Assembly: GCA_964557005.1 (NCBI GenBank)
Contig: CAZKYI010000006.1
Span: 62,001-126,000, forward strand
Source: JBECKS01 sp964557005
Lineage (GTDB): Bacteria; Pseudomonadota; Gammaproteobacteria; Pseudomonadales; JBECKS01
Reading direction: 5' to 3'
DNA length: 64,000 nucleotides
The notes beneath the pieces are model-generated. The model saw only the letters and a list, made by a program, of their open reading frames with translations. It did no database searches and was not told the DNA's origin. A program made the translations under genes and the position numbers. Below, one piece after another: positions 43,513-53,516 of this stretch (positions are counted from its first letter, which is position 1; the number at the start of each line of letters is the position of its first letter).

Positions 43513-43704
43513 TCAGTTTATGTTTTCTAAAAATCCGTGACCGCTTGAGCGACCTTGGCAAGTGCCCGCACATGCCATGCCTTGTTCAAGACGAGCGCAA
43601 TCAGCTTTGCCGCAGGGCGAGGCATTTTCACACTTGTAAACACAGGCAAGGTATTCATCGGGTTTTGCTAAAAAAGTCAGGGAAAGTTGGAAAAACCGTT
43701 TTAA
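43513..43704 (-). pseudogene. Cys-rich small open frame without a standard start
   Basis: Within the 397-bp gap before cca, the minus strand has a 63-residue open frame ending NIN. It starts with a hydrophobic LKRFFQLSLTFLAKPDEYLA, followed by six cysteines (CVYKC, CGKADC, MACAGTC), like a small secreted Cys-rich protein. There is no ATG, GTG or TTG before the cysteines; only CTG could start it. It ends right before a terminator. I read it as a decayed or frameshifted small exported protein. The rest of the gap shows nothing clear. Confidence 0.35.
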
Positions 43705-43804
43705 TCAAAAGCGTATTACTGCATCAGTTGATTTGAACGGTGAATTGATTTTGAATGCAAACAAATGCCTAAGCAAGCAAGTTTTGAATGAGAACAAAAA
43801 AATA

Positions 43805-45040
43805 GTGAACGTTTTTCTGGTAGGTGGTGCAGTACGAGACAAGTTACTGGGTATCCGGCATACCGAGCAGGATTGGCTGGTGCTGGGTTCAACACCCGAA
43901 CATATGCTGGCAGAAGGTTTTGTACCTGTGGGAAAAGATTTTCCGGTATTCCTGCATCCGCGTACCAAAGAAGAATATGCGCTGGCGCGTACCGAGCGAA
44001 AAACTGCGAAAGGCTATAAAGGGTTCAGTTTTTTTACTTCGCCCGATATTTCCATTGAGGAGGATTTGTTACGCAGGGATTTAACCATTAATGCAATGGC
44101 TGAAGATGCACAGGGAAATTTGATTGATCCGTATGGCGGTCAGCAGGATTTACAGAAACGTATCTTGCGCCATGTCAGCCCGGCTTTTGTGGAAGACCCT
44201 TTGCGCGTATTGCGTCTGGCACGCTTTGCCGCTTGTTATGCGCATCTGGGTTTTAGCGTAGCCCCTGAGACTTTACTGTTAGTGAAAACCATCGCGGCAT
44301 CGGGTGAACTTGAAACGCTGGTGGCAGAGCGGGTTTGGCAGGAGTTGCATAAAGCGTTGGCGAGTGATGCACCACAGGTTTTTTTTGAAGTGTTGCGTGC
44401 AGGTGATGCCTTGAAAGTGGTTTTTCCCGAAGTCGATGCACTGTTTGGTGTGCCACAGCGTGCTGAATATCACCCCGAAGTGGACAGTGGCATTCATGTA
44501 ATGATGAGCTTGCAACAAGCGGTGTTACTCAAGGCCAATGTGCGCACACGCTTTGCAGTGTTGTGTCACGATTTTGGCAAGGCAAGCACACCTGTCGAAA
44601 ACCTGCCAAAACATATTGGACATGAAGCACGCAGCAAAGCGATTGCCGCACAGTTTTGTGCACGCTTGAAAGTGCCCAACGAATTTGAAAAACTGGCGTT
44701 ACAGGTTGCGCAATATCATTTGCAATGTCACACCGCGTTTGAATTGAGAGCGGCGACAATTTTGAAATTATTCAAAAAACTTTCTGCTTTTAATGATGAA
44801 ACGCTGTTGAAAGATTTTTTATTGGCCTGTGAAGCGGATGCTAAAGGGCGCTTGGGTTTGGAAAATCGAGCGTATCCACAAGCAGAATTTTTAAGTGCGT
44901 TGTTTAAAGCGGCTGCCAGTGTGAAAAGTGATGCGGTTGATGCCGAGCGTTTTCAAGGCAAACACTTTGGTGAGCAACTGGATCGTTTGCGTGTCGCTGC
45001 GATTGAGCAGGCAAAACAGAATTACGAGAAACCTTTATGA
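43805..45040 (+). CDS. cca: CCA-adding tRNA nucleotidyltransferase
   Basis: Adds or repairs the CCA end of tRNAs, 411 aa. Nucleotidyltransferase motifs LVGGAVRDKLL and EQDWLVLG, nucleotide-selecting LLRRDLTINAMA, and an HD phosphohydrolase motif CHDFGKA in the C-terminal half, as in the E. coli bifunctional class. I take GTG 43805 (MNVFLVGG) as start; the frame opens earlier at 43733 with unalignable residues. Its stop overlaps folM. Confidence 0.95.
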   Translation: MNVFLVGGAVRDKLLGIRHTEQDWLVLGSTPEHMLAEGFVPVGKDFPVFLHPRTKEEYALARTERKTAKGYKGFSFFTSPDISIEEDLLRRDLTINAMAEDAQGNLIDPYGGQQDLQKRILRHVSPAFVEDPLRVLRLARFAACYAHLGFSVAPETLLLVKTIAASGELETLVAERVWQELHKALASDAPQVFFEVLRAGDALKVVFPEVDALFGVPQRAEYHPEVDSGIHVMMSLQQAVLLKANVRTRFAVLCHDFGKASTPVENLPKHIGHEARSKAIAAQFCARLKVPNEFEKLALQVAQYHLQCHTAFELRAATILKLFKKLSAFNDETLLKDFLLACEADAKGRLGLENRAYPQAEFLSALFKAAASVKSDAVDAERFQGKHFGEQLDRLRVAAIEQAKQNYEKPL

Positions 45041-45765
45041 AAATGACCAATGCAGTTTTGATTACTGGTGCAGCTAAAAGACTGGGTAAAGCGATGGCTC
45101 TGGCGGTGCATGAGCAAGGTTATAATGTACTGCTTCATTACAATCATTCTGAAAAAGACGCAAAAACAGTGTGTGACCACATGAATGCGAAACGCGCCAA
45201 TTCTGCACTGATGGTACAGGCGAACCTGAATGACTCTGTGGAACTGAAAAAATTGTGTGAGCGTGTGAGCGATTCAGTGCGGGAATTGAAATTATTGATT
45301 AACAATGCCTCACAGTTTTACCCAACGCCTGTTGCAAGCGCAGAAGAAAGTGATTGGCAGATGTTGATGGACAGCAATGTGAAAGCGCCATTTTTTTTAA
45401 GTAAAAATCTATATCCACTTTTGCAGGAAGCACGCGGAAGCATCGTCAACATTGTCGATATTTACGGTGAACGGCCTTTAAAAAAGCACAGTATTTATTC
45501 CATGAGTAAAGCAGCCTTGCTCATGCAAACCCTTAGTCTGGCCTTGGAGTTTGCACCCGACATTCGTGTGAATGGTATTGCTCCTGGTGCGATTCTCTGG
45601 CCTGAGGGTGGGCAAAGTAATCAGGCCGACATTCTCAAAAAAGTTGCCTTGAAAAGACAAGGCACGGAGCAGGACATTGTGACTGCCTTGTTATATTTAT
45701 TGAAAGCAGAGTATGTCACTGGCCAGATTATTCAGGTAGATGGTGGCAGAACCCTGAATCTGTAA
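45037..45765 (+). CDS. folM: Pteridine reductase/dihydromonapterin reductase (FolM-like)
   Basis: A 242-aa short-chain dehydrogenase of the pteridine-reductase subgroup, marked by the TGxxxRxG motif TGAAKRLG in place of TGxxxGxG; NNAS, catalytic Ser/Asp region, YSMSKAA and VDGGRTL are also seen. FolM reduces dihydromonapterin or dihydrofolate, fitting the folB-folK genes nearby. ATGA overlap with cca indicates coupling. Confidence 0.9.
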   Translation: MKMTNAVLITGAAKRLGKAMALAVHEQGYNVLLHYNHSEKDAKTVCDHMNAKRANSALMVQANLNDSVELKKLCERVSDSVRELKLLINNASQFYPTPVASAEESDWQMLMDSNVKAPFFLSKNLYPLLQEARGSIVNIVDIYGERPLKKHSIYSMSKAALLMQTLSLALEFAPDIRVNGIAPGAILWPEGGQSNQADILKKVALKRQGTEQDIVTALLYLLKAEYVTGQIIQVDGGRTLNL

Positions 45766-45795
45766 GTTATGAATGTAATGACAGGGCGTGCCTGC

Positions 45796-46614
45796 TTAAC
45801 AGTCACAGCAAAATCGCTGTTTATCTTCCAGTCTTAACGCGCTCAAGCTGTTGCCCCACACACAACCAGTATCGAGCGCGAAGATATGGTCTTTATTGGT
45901 TTTTCCTTGCAAGGCTGCCCAGTGACCAAATAACAGTATTTCATGGTTTAAGTGCGCATTGTCAAATTCAAACCAGGGCTTGAACCCGACAGGGCGTTCT
46001 TCACTGTTGCCCTTGCTTTGCAGTTCAAGTTGTCCTGCGGCATTACAAAAACGCATGCGCGTAAAATAATTGGTAATCACTCTTAATCTTTCTGCACCTT
46101 CGAGGGTTTCCTGCCAGCCGTTGGGGGTGTTGCCGTACATAGTGTTAAAAAATTCCTTGAAACTTTTTCCTTGTAAAACCACTTCAACTTCTCTGGCGCA
46201 GTTGATTGCTTTATCAACACTCCAGATAGGCGGTAGACCTGAGTGGCTTAAAAAGTAGCTGTGTTCATTGACGATGATTTTTTTGCACAGACTTTGCTGT
46301 TGCAGCCAGTGCAAGAGTTCGGCAGCGTCTGGCGCATCAAGCACATCAAAAAAATTATCCTTCCTTTTTCGTTGTGCGCAGCCGTGATAAACCGCAAGCA
46401 TGTGTAAATCGTGATTGCCTAACACCGCTTCGCATGCGCCTTGTTGTGCGAGCTCATAAACCAGTCGCAAGGTGCCCAGTGAATTTTCCCCGCGATTCAC
46501 CATATCGCCCGCAAGCCAGAGTTTGTCTTGTGTTGAATCAAACTGAATTTTTTCAAGCAAGCGACAAAACGCGCTGTAACAGCCTTGAATATCGCCTATG
46601 GCGTAGTTGGCCAT
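45796..46614 (-). CDS. apaH: Diadenosine tetraphosphatase ApaH
   Basis: Symmetrically cleaves Ap4A to two ADP and removes Np4 caps from RNA, 272 aa. Metallophosphatase motifs GDIQGCYSAF, GDMVNRG and GNHDLHML are complete, with the later His in LSHSGLPP and LFGHWAA. Its ATG follows the apaG stop without a gap. Last gene of lptD-surA-pdxA-rsmA-apaG-apaH. Confidence 0.97.
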   Translation of the reverse strand: MANYAIGDIQGCYSAFCRLLEKIQFDSTQDKLWLAGDMVNRGENSLGTLRLVYELAQQGACEAVLGNHDLHMLAVYHGCAQRKRKDNFFDVLDAPDAAELLHWLQQQSLCKKIIVNEHSYFLSHSGLPPIWSVDKAINCAREVEVVLQGKSFKEFFNTMYGNTPNGWQETLEGAERLRVITNYFTRMRFCNAAGQLELQSKGNSEERPVGFKPWFEFDNAHLNHEILLFGHWAALQGKTNKDHIFALDTGCVWGNSLSALRLEDKQRFCCDC

Positions 46615-47010
46615 TTATTGAATGGCGCCTGGCAGCGCAAGGGTAAAGGCGGGAATGGGTGCGAGAAAGTATTCGCCACTTTCGCTGAGCATTTCGTAGG
46701 AACCGTGCATATAACCGAAGGTGGTGTTGATGATGGTGCCGCTGGTGTATTTGTAGGTTTCACCAGGTTGCAGCACGGGTTGTTGGCCAATTACGCCTTC
46801 ACCCTGAACTTCCTGCACGTTTTCATTGGCATCGACAATCAACCAGTGACGGTTGAGTAGTCGCGCACTTTGAGCGCCTTCATTGGTGATGGAAACGTGA
46901 TAGGCGTGCACGTAGCGATTTCTTTGCGGATCACTTTGTGCACCCAGATATTCGCTGACAACATTCACGCGCACTTTGTTTTTTTCGCTGGCAAGAGGAT
47001 TGAGATTCAC
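46615..47010 (-). CDS. apaG: ApaG protein
   Basis: A 131-aa fibronectin-like domain protein of uncertain role, always linked to apaH. YHVSITNEGAQSARLLNRHWLI and the GMYGSY-like FGYMHGSYEM region are typical; the start overlaps the rsmA stop by four bases. Confidence 0.96.
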   Translation of the reverse strand: MNLNPLASEKNKVRVNVVSEYLGAQSDPQRNRYVHAYHVSITNEGAQSARLLNRHWLIVDANENVQEVQGEGVIGQQPVLQPGETYKYTSGTIINTTFGYMHGSYEMLSESGEYFLAPIPAFTLALPGAIQ

Positions 47011-47816
47011 ACGCTGTCCTGATGTTTTTGTTGGTGATTCAGAATATTACAAAGCCTGACATAGAGCGCAAGTTCAATATTTTCTGCGCGTAAATGACTT
47101 TCGATACCCGCTTGTTCGAGCGCTCCGCCAATATCCAGTTTTTTGAAATTATTTCTCAAGGTTTTTCTGCGCTGTGAAAATGCTTGCGCGACCAGCTTTT
47201 CAAGCAGCGCAGGATTGTCACAGGGGTAAGGCAGTTTTTGATAAGGAGTAAGCCTGATGATGGCGGAATCCACTTTGGGTACAGGGCTAAAACTTTCAGG
47301 TGGCACCTCGAACAGATTTTCACAGGCGCAATAATATTGAAGCATGATGCTCAAACGTCCGTAATCCTTGCTGTTCGGGCTGGCGCAGATTCTTTCCACC
47401 ACTTCTTTTTGCAGCATGAAGTGCATGTCCTGAATGTGTTCGAGTTGTGTCAGAAAATGAAACAAAATCGGTGTAGAAATATAGTAGGGAAGATTGCCAA
47501 GCAGTTTGATTTTTTGTTCACAGCCCAAGCTCGCCAACTCAAAGGTGAGGGCATCCTGATGAAAAATACGCCATTTTTCCGTTGGAAAACGCGAAAAGCG
47601 TTGTTGCAGTTTGGGGATTAAATCCCTGTCGATTTCAATGACATTGAGTTGTTTTGCCTGCCCGATTAAATACAGGCTGAGTGCACCCAGGCCCGGGCCA
47701 ATTTCGACTACTACATCGTCCTGTCGGGTTGCAATCGCAGAAATAATTCTTTGAATAGTGATTTCGTCGGTCAAAAAATTCTGACCAAATTGTTTTTTGG
47801 CTTTATGCACAGGCAT
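47007..47816 (-). CDS. rsmA: 16S rRNA dimethyladenosine transferase RsmA (KsgA)
   Basis: Dimethylates A1518 and A1519 of 16S rRNA, 269 aa. N-terminal KKQFGQNFL, SAM loop EIGPGLGAL, and the catalytic LGNLPYYIS motif are present. The start overlaps pdxA by 14 bases. Confidence 0.97.
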   Translation of the reverse strand: MPVHKAKKQFGQNFLTDEITIQRIISAIATRQDDVVVEIGPGLGALSLYLIGQAKQLNVIEIDRDLIPKLQQRFSRFPTEKWRIFHQDALTFELASLGCEQKIKLLGNLPYYISTPILFHFLTQLEHIQDMHFMLQKEVVERICASPNSKDYGRLSIMLQYYCACENLFEVPPESFSPVPKVDSAIIRLTPYQKLPYPCDNPALLEKLVAQAFSQRRKTLRNNFKKLDIGGALEQAGIESHLRAENIELALYVRLCNILNHQQKHQDSV

Positions 47817-48825
47817 TCACCATCAACTGCGCTTGTTCAATGGCACGCAATAAGGATTGATGAGACGCTTTGCCAGTACCCGCAAGTTCGAGCGCAGTTC
47901 CGTGATCCACCGAAGTGCGAATAATCGGTAAGCCCAAAGTGATGTTGATGGAATCGCCAAAGCCCAGTGCTTTTAATACAGGCAAGCCCTGATCGTGATA
48001 CATCGCAAAAAAAACATCGGCTTGCTTGCGATTGTGCTCACTGAATATGGTATCGGCAGATAAAGGGCCAACAACATTGATGCCTTGTTCACGCAAAGCC
48101 GCTAAAGCAGGTGCGATGATTTCAATTTCTTCTCTACCCAGGTGGCCATTTTCACCTGCATGCGGATTTAAACCACACACATAAATACACGGTTGCGTGA
48201 TGCCAAATTTCCGTTGCAGCTCGTTGTGAATGATGTGTAACTGTTCCATGAGCATGTTCTGATTCAAGGCAGCACTTACTTCTTTCAAAGGCAGGTGAGT
48301 GGTGGCGAGTGCCACTTTTAAATGTTGATTGGCCAACAGCATCACCACTTTTTCAACGCCGCATTGTTCCGCCAGATATTCCGTGTGCCCCTGAATGTTA
48401 AACCCTGCTTCAATCAATACACTTTTTTGAATGGGGCAGGTCACCATTGCTGCACATATTTTATCGCTGCACAGGGCAATGGCGGTGTCGAGCATGTGCA
48501 TCACATAAGGTGCATTGGCAACATTCAGTTCACCCGCTTGTACAGACTGCGCACACGTGTGCTGCAAAATGTTGAGTGTATTTTTTTGAAGTTGTGTCTG
48601 GAGCATATGAGCGCTGGTAGGAGTGCCTTGCACAACATGGATTTCAAGTTCACTCATTAGCGCTGCTTTGCGTGCCTGAAATACCTTGGCGTCGCCGAGT
48701 ATCAGAAAGTGGTGGCAGGGAAAGTTTTTTTGAGCAAACAGGCTCAGAATAATATCGATGCCAATGCCTGCGGGTTCACCACTGGTAATAACAATGCACT
48801 CAGGGGCGCAATCATGGGTACTCAT
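47803..48825 (-). CDS. pdxA: 4-hydroxythreonine-4-phosphate dehydrogenase PdxA
   Basis: NAD- and metal-dependent enzyme of pyridoxal-phosphate synthesis, 340 aa. Substrate and metal residues appear in GHTEYLAE, MYHDQGL and RTSVDHGTALE. ITSGEPAGIG is the family N-terminus. The start overlaps the surA stop by four bases; the surA-pdxA-rsmA order is conserved. Confidence 0.96.
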   Translation of the reverse strand: MSTHDCAPECIVITSGEPAGIGIDIILSLFAQKNFPCHHFLILGDAKVFQARKAALMSELEIHVVQGTPTSAHMLQTQLQKNTLNILQHTCAQSVQAGELNVANAPYVMHMLDTAIALCSDKICAAMVTCPIQKSVLIEAGFNIQGHTEYLAEQCGVEKVVMLLANQHLKVALATTHLPLKEVSAALNQNMLMEQLHIIHNELQRKFGITQPCIYVCGLNPHAGENGHLGREEIEIIAPALAALREQGINVVGPLSADTIFSEHNRKQADVFFAMYHDQGLPVLKALGFGDSINITLGLPIIRTSVDHGTALELAGTGKASHQSLLRAIEQAQLMVNACA

Positions 48826-50075
48826 GATTTGCCTTTGATTTCTACAAAAGCATCTTGTCGAACTTCTCTTAACCAGAGTTGCAGCTCGTCTTCAAACTGG
48901 CGTTGCTGCAAGATGCCACGTGCTTCATTCAACTGGAATTCCTTGCCCACATTATGTTCTCGGCGCTCCATCACTTCGAGAATGTGCCAGCCAAAAGTGG
49001 AATAAAAAGGCGTGCTTACAACACCGATTGCAAGTGCATTCATGGTGCTTTCAAATTCGGGAACATAATCGCCAGGATTCGACCAGCCCAATTCTCCACC
49101 ATCGGAAGCTGAAACAGGGTCTTCCGAATAGGTTTTTGCGAATTCGGCGAAATCCTCGCCCTCGATAATTTGCGCACGAATATCGTTGATTAGATGTTCG
49201 GCATCACTTTTGCTGCGAATTTCGTTGGGTTTAATCAGAATGTGTCGCACCTTGGTTTGCGACACCATCTTGTAATCACCGCCTTGTTTATCTACCAGTT
49301 TGATTAAATGGTAACCACTTGCGCTGGCAATCGGTTCGGAAATTTCATTGAGCTGGAGTTTCTGTGCTGGCTCAACAAACAGAGTAGGCAGTTGTTCAAT
49401 TTTTCTTAAGCCCAAATCCGTGTATCGCCCGAACTGGCTGGCAGTGCTTTTGAAATCTGCGCCGTCTTTCAGTTTTTTTAACAAGGCTTCTGCATTGGCT
49501 TTGTTATCCACCAGCACATGATCCAGCCGATAAGAGGCAGACAGTTTTTCCTTGCCTTCTTTGGAATTGAGATAATTTTTAACATCTTGCTCGGTAATGT
49601 TGATGCGGTTGGTAATCAGTTTTTGTCGCAAGCGGCTTAGAATCAGGTTCTTGCGAATTTCCTTTCTCAGTTCGCCGTAGTCCATGCCATCGGCTTCAAC
49701 CATCAGTTTGAATTCATCGAGATTCTTGCCATTTTGCTGCGCGATTTTGTTCATGGTATCGCTTAAGGTGCTGTCACTAACGCGAATGCCATTTTTTTCA
49801 GCGAGCTGCATTTGTATCGATTCAAGAATCAACTGTTCAAGAATTTGCTCATACAGGATTTCATCGGGCGGCATCATGCGCCCGTTCTGTATGATGTCAT
49901 TTCTGACCAGTTTGATTTTCTCGTCCAGCTCACTTTGCAGGATTACCGTGTCTTCAACGATGGCAATAATTTTTTCCAGACTTTTATATTCGGCATGGAT
50001 AAGAGAGCTGCCAGCTAACAACACGAGGGTAGTGACGATGCGGTAAAGTGTATTGGAGAAAAAACCACGAAGCAT
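48822..50075 (-). CDS. surA: Periplasmic chaperone and prolyl isomerase SurA
   Basis: Chaperone for outer-membrane beta-barrels, 417 aa. Signal peptide (TLVLLAGSSLIHA), N-terminal chaperone helices with IIAIVEDTVILQSEL, two parvulin domains (about 155-255 and 270-370, the second with ILIKPNEIRS and GGELGWSNPGDYVPEF). It follows lptD, whose product is a client of SurA. Confidence 0.96.
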   Translation of the reverse strand: MLRGFFSNTLYRIVTTLVLLAGSSLIHAEYKSLEKIIAIVEDTVILQSELDEKIKLVRNDIIQNGRMMPPDEILYEQILEQLILESIQMQLAEKNGIRVSDSTLSDTMNKIAQQNGKNLDEFKLMVEADGMDYGELRKEIRKNLILSRLRQKLITNRINITEQDVKNYLNSKEGKEKLSASYRLDHVLVDNKANAEALLKKLKDGADFKSTASQFGRYTDLGLRKIEQLPTLFVEPAQKLQLNEISEPIASASGYHLIKLVDKQGGDYKMVSQTKVRHILIKPNEIRSKSDAEHLINDIRAQIIEGEDFAEFAKTYSEDPVSASDGGELGWSNPGDYVPEFESTMNALAIGVVSTPFYSTFGWHILEVMERREHNVGKEFQLNEARGILQQRQFEDELQLWLREVRQDAFVEIKGKS

Positions 50076-50084
50076 GATGCGTAT

Positions 50085-52427
50085 CTATTCGTTAAAACCG
50101 ACAATGCGGTCTTGCAGGTAATTTGAAATTTGATTGTTCAGGTTGCCAAGACCTTTCAGTTGAATTTCAAGGCTTTGTTTGTTGGCACTTTCATAACTGT
50201 TGCTACTGCTGATTCTGCGCAACCATTTCTGGTTGAGTGCACGCACCACAATGCAACAGTTTTCATATTCTAAGCCCGATGCCAATTCAATAGTAGCTTT
50301 TTGCTCAAGGCCATAATTCCAGAAAGACATCGCCTTCCACTGATGGTTCACTGGCCAGATGAAGGAAGCGCGGGTTTCTTTTTGTGGTGCAGTAAAACTG
50401 GCAGGGCGATAACGAAACTCCAGATTAAAGATATTGTGTTGTGCGTTTTTGTAGTGAATGCCACTGCTGAATTGATTGAGTACATTCTCTTCACTGTCCC
50501 ACTGTACTTTTTGAATGAGTGTCCAGTCGGGAATCAGCCGATACTTTGCCCTGCCAAAAACGGGTGAAAAATCTGCCTGTGTATCTTCGGTGGCATCAAG
50601 CTGTATTTTCCTGTCTTCAAAGTAGGTAATCTGGCCGATTTCAAGTTCGAGCTTTTCAACCCCGTTACGTGTGTAGATGCGTGAGCCAAGGCCAAAGGTA
50701 AGTTGCTCGGTGTCGCCCACTACATCGTTTCCTGCGTAGCGGCGTTCGCGATACAACTGGTTCTGGTTGAAGTTCAATAAACTGCTGTCGAAGTTGGGCG
50801 CATCACTTTGGTCTTTGTAGGGAATGCTTACGAATTTCAGGCGTGGCTCCAGTGTTTGTTTCAGGTCGCTATCACGGATAGAAATGTCGCGTTCAAAAAT
50901 CAGCCCGCTGTCGAGGCTGTAGATGGGAATGCTGTATTCAAACGTTTTGTCCTGATTTTCCGCACGGTAATCTTCCAACTGGTACTGGCGATGATGCAAA
51001 CGCGCAGCGGGTTTAACAAACCACGCCGCGCTGGAAAAATTACCGACCAGTTGCGGTTGCAGCACCAGACGCTCGCCAGTCGTGAGCGCACCTGCGCTAA
51101 CCGCAGCCGCACCGATGGCAAGCGCATCGAGGTCTCTTTCAAAGCGGCTCAGTTGGGTGTCGAGAGACAAACTGAGTGGCAGCGTAGCAAGGCTGTATTC
51201 ATGGCCGCCCGCAATTTGAGGTGCAAGACGATAGGGTTTGTCGACATCGGCGATGGTATCGAACACCTGAAAATCCTGCGCCAGAATTGAAAAATAACTG
51301 CGGCTGTCAATAAACATCAGCGCACCGCTGCGTTCCACATAGCCCAGATGCGTGTTGTCGGACAGCGCATCCAGATCATCAAAATAATCACTGTCCGACA
51401 CATAGGCGTAATCAACATCGGCATACCAGTTTTCCGAAAATTGTTTTTTATGCAGCCACTGCGCCTGCTTGCGTTCTGTATACAGAGGATTGATGTCATC
51501 TTGCCCCAGATAATCGCCGCTGATGCTGCCTTCACCGCTGTCGTTCAGGTAGCGAAATTCTGCACCGATTTGTGTGCCGCGTTTTGACAGCAGTCGGGGT
51601 GTGATTGTGGCATCGTAATTGGGTGCGATATTCACATAGTAGGGTGTGGCAATATCCACACCATTCACACTGTCTACGCCGAGCGATGGATAGAGAAAAC
51701 CGGTTTTGCGGCGATCATCGAGCGGAAAGGTAAAATAAGGTGCGTACAACACAGGCACGCTCGCGATATGCAGGGAAGCGTGTTTGGCGTGTCCCCAGCC
51801 TTTATCTCTATCGAGATGTAATTCGCTGCTTTTAAGTTCCCAGTTTTTTTCTCCAGGCGGGCAACTGCTAATGCTGTTTTGATAAACATCGATTTGGGCT
51901 TGCGCAACACGAATGCGTTGCGCCTGACCATTGAGCGCATTTTCAAACAGCAGGAATTGTGCCTCGTGCAATTCGGTGCGTTCCAGCTCGCTGTCATAGG
52001 TGGCGTGTTCACTGACAATCAGCAAACCTTCGCTTTCTATTTGTACATTGCCTTCTATATCCAGCTGTTTGCTTTGGTGATCATATTGCAGGCGGTTACC
52101 TGAAATACTTTGCTCACCTTGCGTGACAATCACATTGCCTTCAAACACAGAAATACCGTCTGCGGAATAGAGCGCGCGATCGGCGGTAATGGTTTGGCTG
52201 CCCGCCTGTGCATCTTCATTCATTTGTAATTGCGTTGCATCTATCGGCTTGAAGAACACACCCTGACATTGAGGTGCGAGTGCGGGTTTGGGTTCGGGTA
52301 ATGCTTGCAGTTGCGTGGTGTTATACCAGTATTGTGTTAATCCAGACGTGTCAGGCGTGGATTCGCTTGCAAGGCTTGCACCTGTAAAAAATAGCAGCAA
52401 AAAAAAAGTTGTATAGCGAATCGTCAT
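50085..52427 (-). CDS. lptD: LPS-assembly outer-membrane protein LptD
   Basis: Outer-membrane translocon that places LPS in the outer leaflet with LptE, 780 aa. Signal peptide TTFFLLLFFTGASLA, the N-terminal beta-jellyroll (TADRALYSADGISVFEGNV), and a large C-terminal barrel. The cysteines for the two long-range disulfides are kept: one near the N-terminus (APQC), one at ISSCPPG, and the adjacent pair ENCC near the end. I start at ATG 52427 because the signal peptide begins there; the longer frame runs into the divergent amgK gene. Confidence 0.95.
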   Translation of the reverse strand: MTIRYTTFFLLLFFTGASLASESTPDTSGLTQYWYNTTQLQALPEPKPALAPQCQGVFFKPIDATQLQMNEDAQAGSQTITADRALYSADGISVFEGNVIVTQGEQSISGNRLQYDHQSKQLDIEGNVQIESEGLLIVSEHATYDSELERTELHEAQFLLFENALNGQAQRIRVAQAQIDVYQNSISSCPPGEKNWELKSSELHLDRDKGWGHAKHASLHIASVPVLYAPYFTFPLDDRRKTGFLYPSLGVDSVNGVDIATPYYVNIAPNYDATITPRLLSKRGTQIGAEFRYLNDSGEGSISGDYLGQDDINPLYTERKQAQWLHKKQFSENWYADVDYAYVSDSDYFDDLDALSDNTHLGYVERSGALMFIDSRSYFSILAQDFQVFDTIADVDKPYRLAPQIAGGHEYSLATLPLSLSLDTQLSRFERDLDALAIGAAAVSAGALTTGERLVLQPQLVGNFSSAAWFVKPAARLHHRQYQLEDYRAENQDKTFEYSIPIYSLDSGLIFERDISIRDSDLKQTLEPRLKFVSIPYKDQSDAPNFDSSLLNFNQNQLYRERRYAGNDVVGDTEQLTFGLGSRIYTRNGVEKLELEIGQITYFEDRKIQLDATEDTQADFSPVFGRAKYRLIPDWTLIQKVQWDSEENVLNQFSSGIHYKNAQHNIFNLEFRYRPASFTAPQKETRASFIWPVNHQWKAMSFWNYGLEQKATIELASGLEYENCCIVVRALNQKWLRRISSSNSYESANKQSLEIQLKGLGNLNNQISNYLQDRIVGFNE

Positions 52428-52448
52428 TGGCGTGATTATTATAGTTCG

Positions 52449-53516
52449 ATGAATCGCATTCAAGAAAATCCACAACAAAAAGCACGTAGCGAGCAGTTGC
52501 GGCTTTGGCTCAATCAACAATTACCTTTGCTGGCCAGTTTCCCCAAAGCGGCCGATTTTGATGTGCAGATGGTATCGGGCGATGCCAGTTTCAGGCGTTA
52601 TTTCAGGGTGAGTTTTGTTTCCAGTGAGGGAAGCGTGCAAACCTGTATTGCAGTCGATGCGCCACCGCAACACGAGAATTCACAGCAATTTTGCAAGGTG
52701 GCGGCCTTGTTATTGCAGCAGGGGTGTTTTGTCCCTGAAGTGCTGGCCAGCGATTTTGGTACGGGGTTTATGTTGCTCAGTGATTTGGGCGACAGGCAGT
52801 TGTTGTCAGAACTGAATGCTGAAAATGTTGAACACTACTATGCACTGGCTTTTGAACAATTACTTAAAATGCAGGCCATGCCGATAGAGCGAATCAATTT
52901 GCCGCTGTATTCACATGAGATGTTGATGACAGAAATGGCCTTGTTGCAGGAATGGTTTTGCACGCAGTTCCTCGGTTTGAATCTAACAAATGAAAATCTT
53001 GGAATGATTGAGCGCACACAAGCGCAGATAGCCAAACAAGTAGGTGCGCAGGTTCAGGTATTTGTACACAGGGATTTTCACTCAAGAAACCTGATGATTG
53101 TCGGGCAGCAACTGGCAATGATTGATTTTCAGGATGCGGTCATTGGTGCTGTAACCTATGATGCAGTTTCCCTATTAAAGGATTGTTATATTGAATGGCC
53201 AGAAACGCAGCGAAAAAAATGGCTGCACAATTATTTTGAAAAACTGGTGAAGCAAGGTGTTTTGCGTGATACCGCTACCTTTGATGCTTTTTATAAGGAC
53301 TTTGAGTGGATGGGCTTGCAAAGACATTTGAAAGTGTTGGGTATTTTTGCACGTCTGAGTATTCGTGATGGAAAGCACGGTTATCTAAAAGATTTGCCTT
53401 TGACCTTTTCCTATGTGGAACAGGCGCTTGCATCAATGGAGGAACTTGCTGAATTCAGGCAATGGTTTCTCGCAGAACTTAAACCTGCTTTTGAAAGCAA
53501 GCTGGCCAGCTTATGA
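52449..53516 (+). CDS. amgK: N-acetylmuramate/N-acetylglucosamine 1-kinase AmgK
   Basis: Aminoglycoside-phosphotransferase-fold sugar kinase, 355 aa. SGDASFRRYFRV opens the N-lobe; the catalytic loop HRDFHSRNLM and the metal motif IDFQDAVIG are complete. AmgK phosphorylates MurNAc recovered in peptidoglycan recycling at position 1, giving the substrate of MurU. Divergent from lptD by 21 bases and overlapping murU by four. Confidence 0.95.
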   Translation: MNRIQENPQQKARSEQLRLWLNQQLPLLASFPKAADFDVQMVSGDASFRRYFRVSFVSSEGSVQTCIAVDAPPQHENSQQFCKVAALLLQQGCFVPEVLASDFGTGFMLLSDLGDRQLLSELNAENVEHYYALAFEQLLKMQAMPIERINLPLYSHEMLMTEMALLQEWFCTQFLGLNLTNENLGMIERTQAQIAKQVGAQVQVFVHRDFHSRNLMIVGQQLAMIDFQDAVIGAVTYDAVSLLKDCYIEWPETQRKKWLHNYFEKLVKQGVLRDTATFDAFYKDFEWMGLQRHLKVLGIFARLSIRDGKHGYLKDLPLTFSYVEQALASMEELAEFRQWFLAELKPAFESKLASL

